Positions 7,451-7,806 of a stretch of 7,806 nt of DNA are shown here, in pieces. The DNA is from an uncultured Clostridia bacterium (GTDB lineage Bacteria; Bacillota; Clostridia; UBA1381). Position 1 is the stretch's first letter. Each line of letters begins with the position of its first letter. A program made the translations under genes and the position numbers. The stretch is taken from assembly GCA_910578235.1 (NCBI GenBank), contig CAJTPP010000059.1, positions 5,588 through 13,393 on the forward strand. Direction: 5' to 3'. The notes beneath the pieces were generated by a model, which was given only the letters and a program-made list of their open reading frames with translations, had not been told where the DNA came from and did no database searches.

Positions 7451-7806
7451 ATGAAAAAATTTATATCAGTGTTATTATCCGTATTTATGGTGATCCCCTG
7501 TATTTCAGTATTTGCGCAAGGTCATGTTATAATAGACTATAATTTTGATCAGACATCTACGGGTACATGGCAGAATATTGATAAGTTTGATACCGTTTTA
7601 TATCCTGACAATGATAATAATTGTATCGTAATGCCGGGAAACGGCGCAAATCAGATAGTAAACAACAGCGGAGGCGCCGCGAAAGCGTATTACGGGACAA
7701 CTGTTTTTTCAGGAGATATTTATCCTATGACATCTTCTCTTAATACGCAGGTATTTTTTAAGTATTATAAGCTTAACGCGCCAAAGTCGGGAGCTGCCGT
7801 AGACAG
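7451..7806 (+). CDS. Secreted protein, N-terminal part only, unknown function
   Basis: The frame stays open to the window end, giving 118 codons of a longer gene. It opens with a clear signal peptide (MKKFISVLLSVFMVIPC, predicted cleavage after VFA, before QG, at residue 22). The mature start HVIIDYNFDQTSTGTW, followed by NNCIVMPGN and FSGDIYP, reads like the first strands of a concanavalin A-like/LamG-type beta-sandwich, as found at the front of many secreted carbohydrate-active proteins. That fold call is weak because only about 95 mature residues are visible. The gene starts 16 bases after the previous stop and so belongs to the same transcript. Possible roles include a second lyase, a glycoside hydrolase or a binding protein; nothing visible chooses among them. 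Confidence 0.8.
   Translation, partial: MKKFISVLLSVFMVIPCISVFAQGHVIIDYNFDQTSTGTWQNIDKFDTVLYPDNDNNCIVMPGNGANQIVNNSGGAAKAYYGTTVFSGDIYPMTSSLNTQVFFKYYKLNAPKSGAAVD

Overview
The window looks like part of a polysaccharide-utilisation operon from an anaerobic, low-GC Gram-positive bacterium, most likely a Clostridia-type gut Firmicute. The signs are an AT-rich sequence, strong AGGAGG/GAGGTGAT ribosome-binding sites, an Lpl-type sugar permease pair, and a secreted protein with a degenerate S-layer-homology N-terminus. The assignment is inference; there is no rRNA or phylogenetic marker here. All genes lie on the + strand and are packed tightly.

Layout: (1) 1-705, the C-terminal three quarters of a LplB-type ABC sugar permease whose start is upstream of the window. 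(2) 723-1601, a complete LplC/YtcP-type permease. (3) 1635-4595, a 986-residue secreted polysaccharide lyase of family PL8 (the hyaluronate/chondroitin/xanthan lyase fold) with an N-terminal F5/8 type C (discoidin-like) domain. (4) 4618-7434, a 938-residue secreted protein of unknown function with a decayed S-layer-homology region followed by many beta-rich modules. (5) 7451-7806, the start of a further secreted protein, cut by the window edge. The gaps between genes are 16 to 33 bases and hold ribosome-binding sites but no visible terminator or promoter, so the five genes are probably one transcript.

Proposed logic: the PL8 enzyme is exported and cleaves an acidic polysaccharide by beta-elimination, giving unsaturated oligosaccharides. 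The two permeases form the membrane channel of an ABC importer that brings them in. The solute-binding protein is expected just upstream and is not seen; the ATPase is not in the window and may be a shared MsmX-type protein encoded elsewhere. The two following secreted proteins may hold the substrate or the enzyme at the cell surface, or be further processing enzymes, but the sequence does not show which. The least understood part is the 938-residue protein; the lyase also has an unusual arginine loop and substrate cleft that make its exact substrate uncertain.
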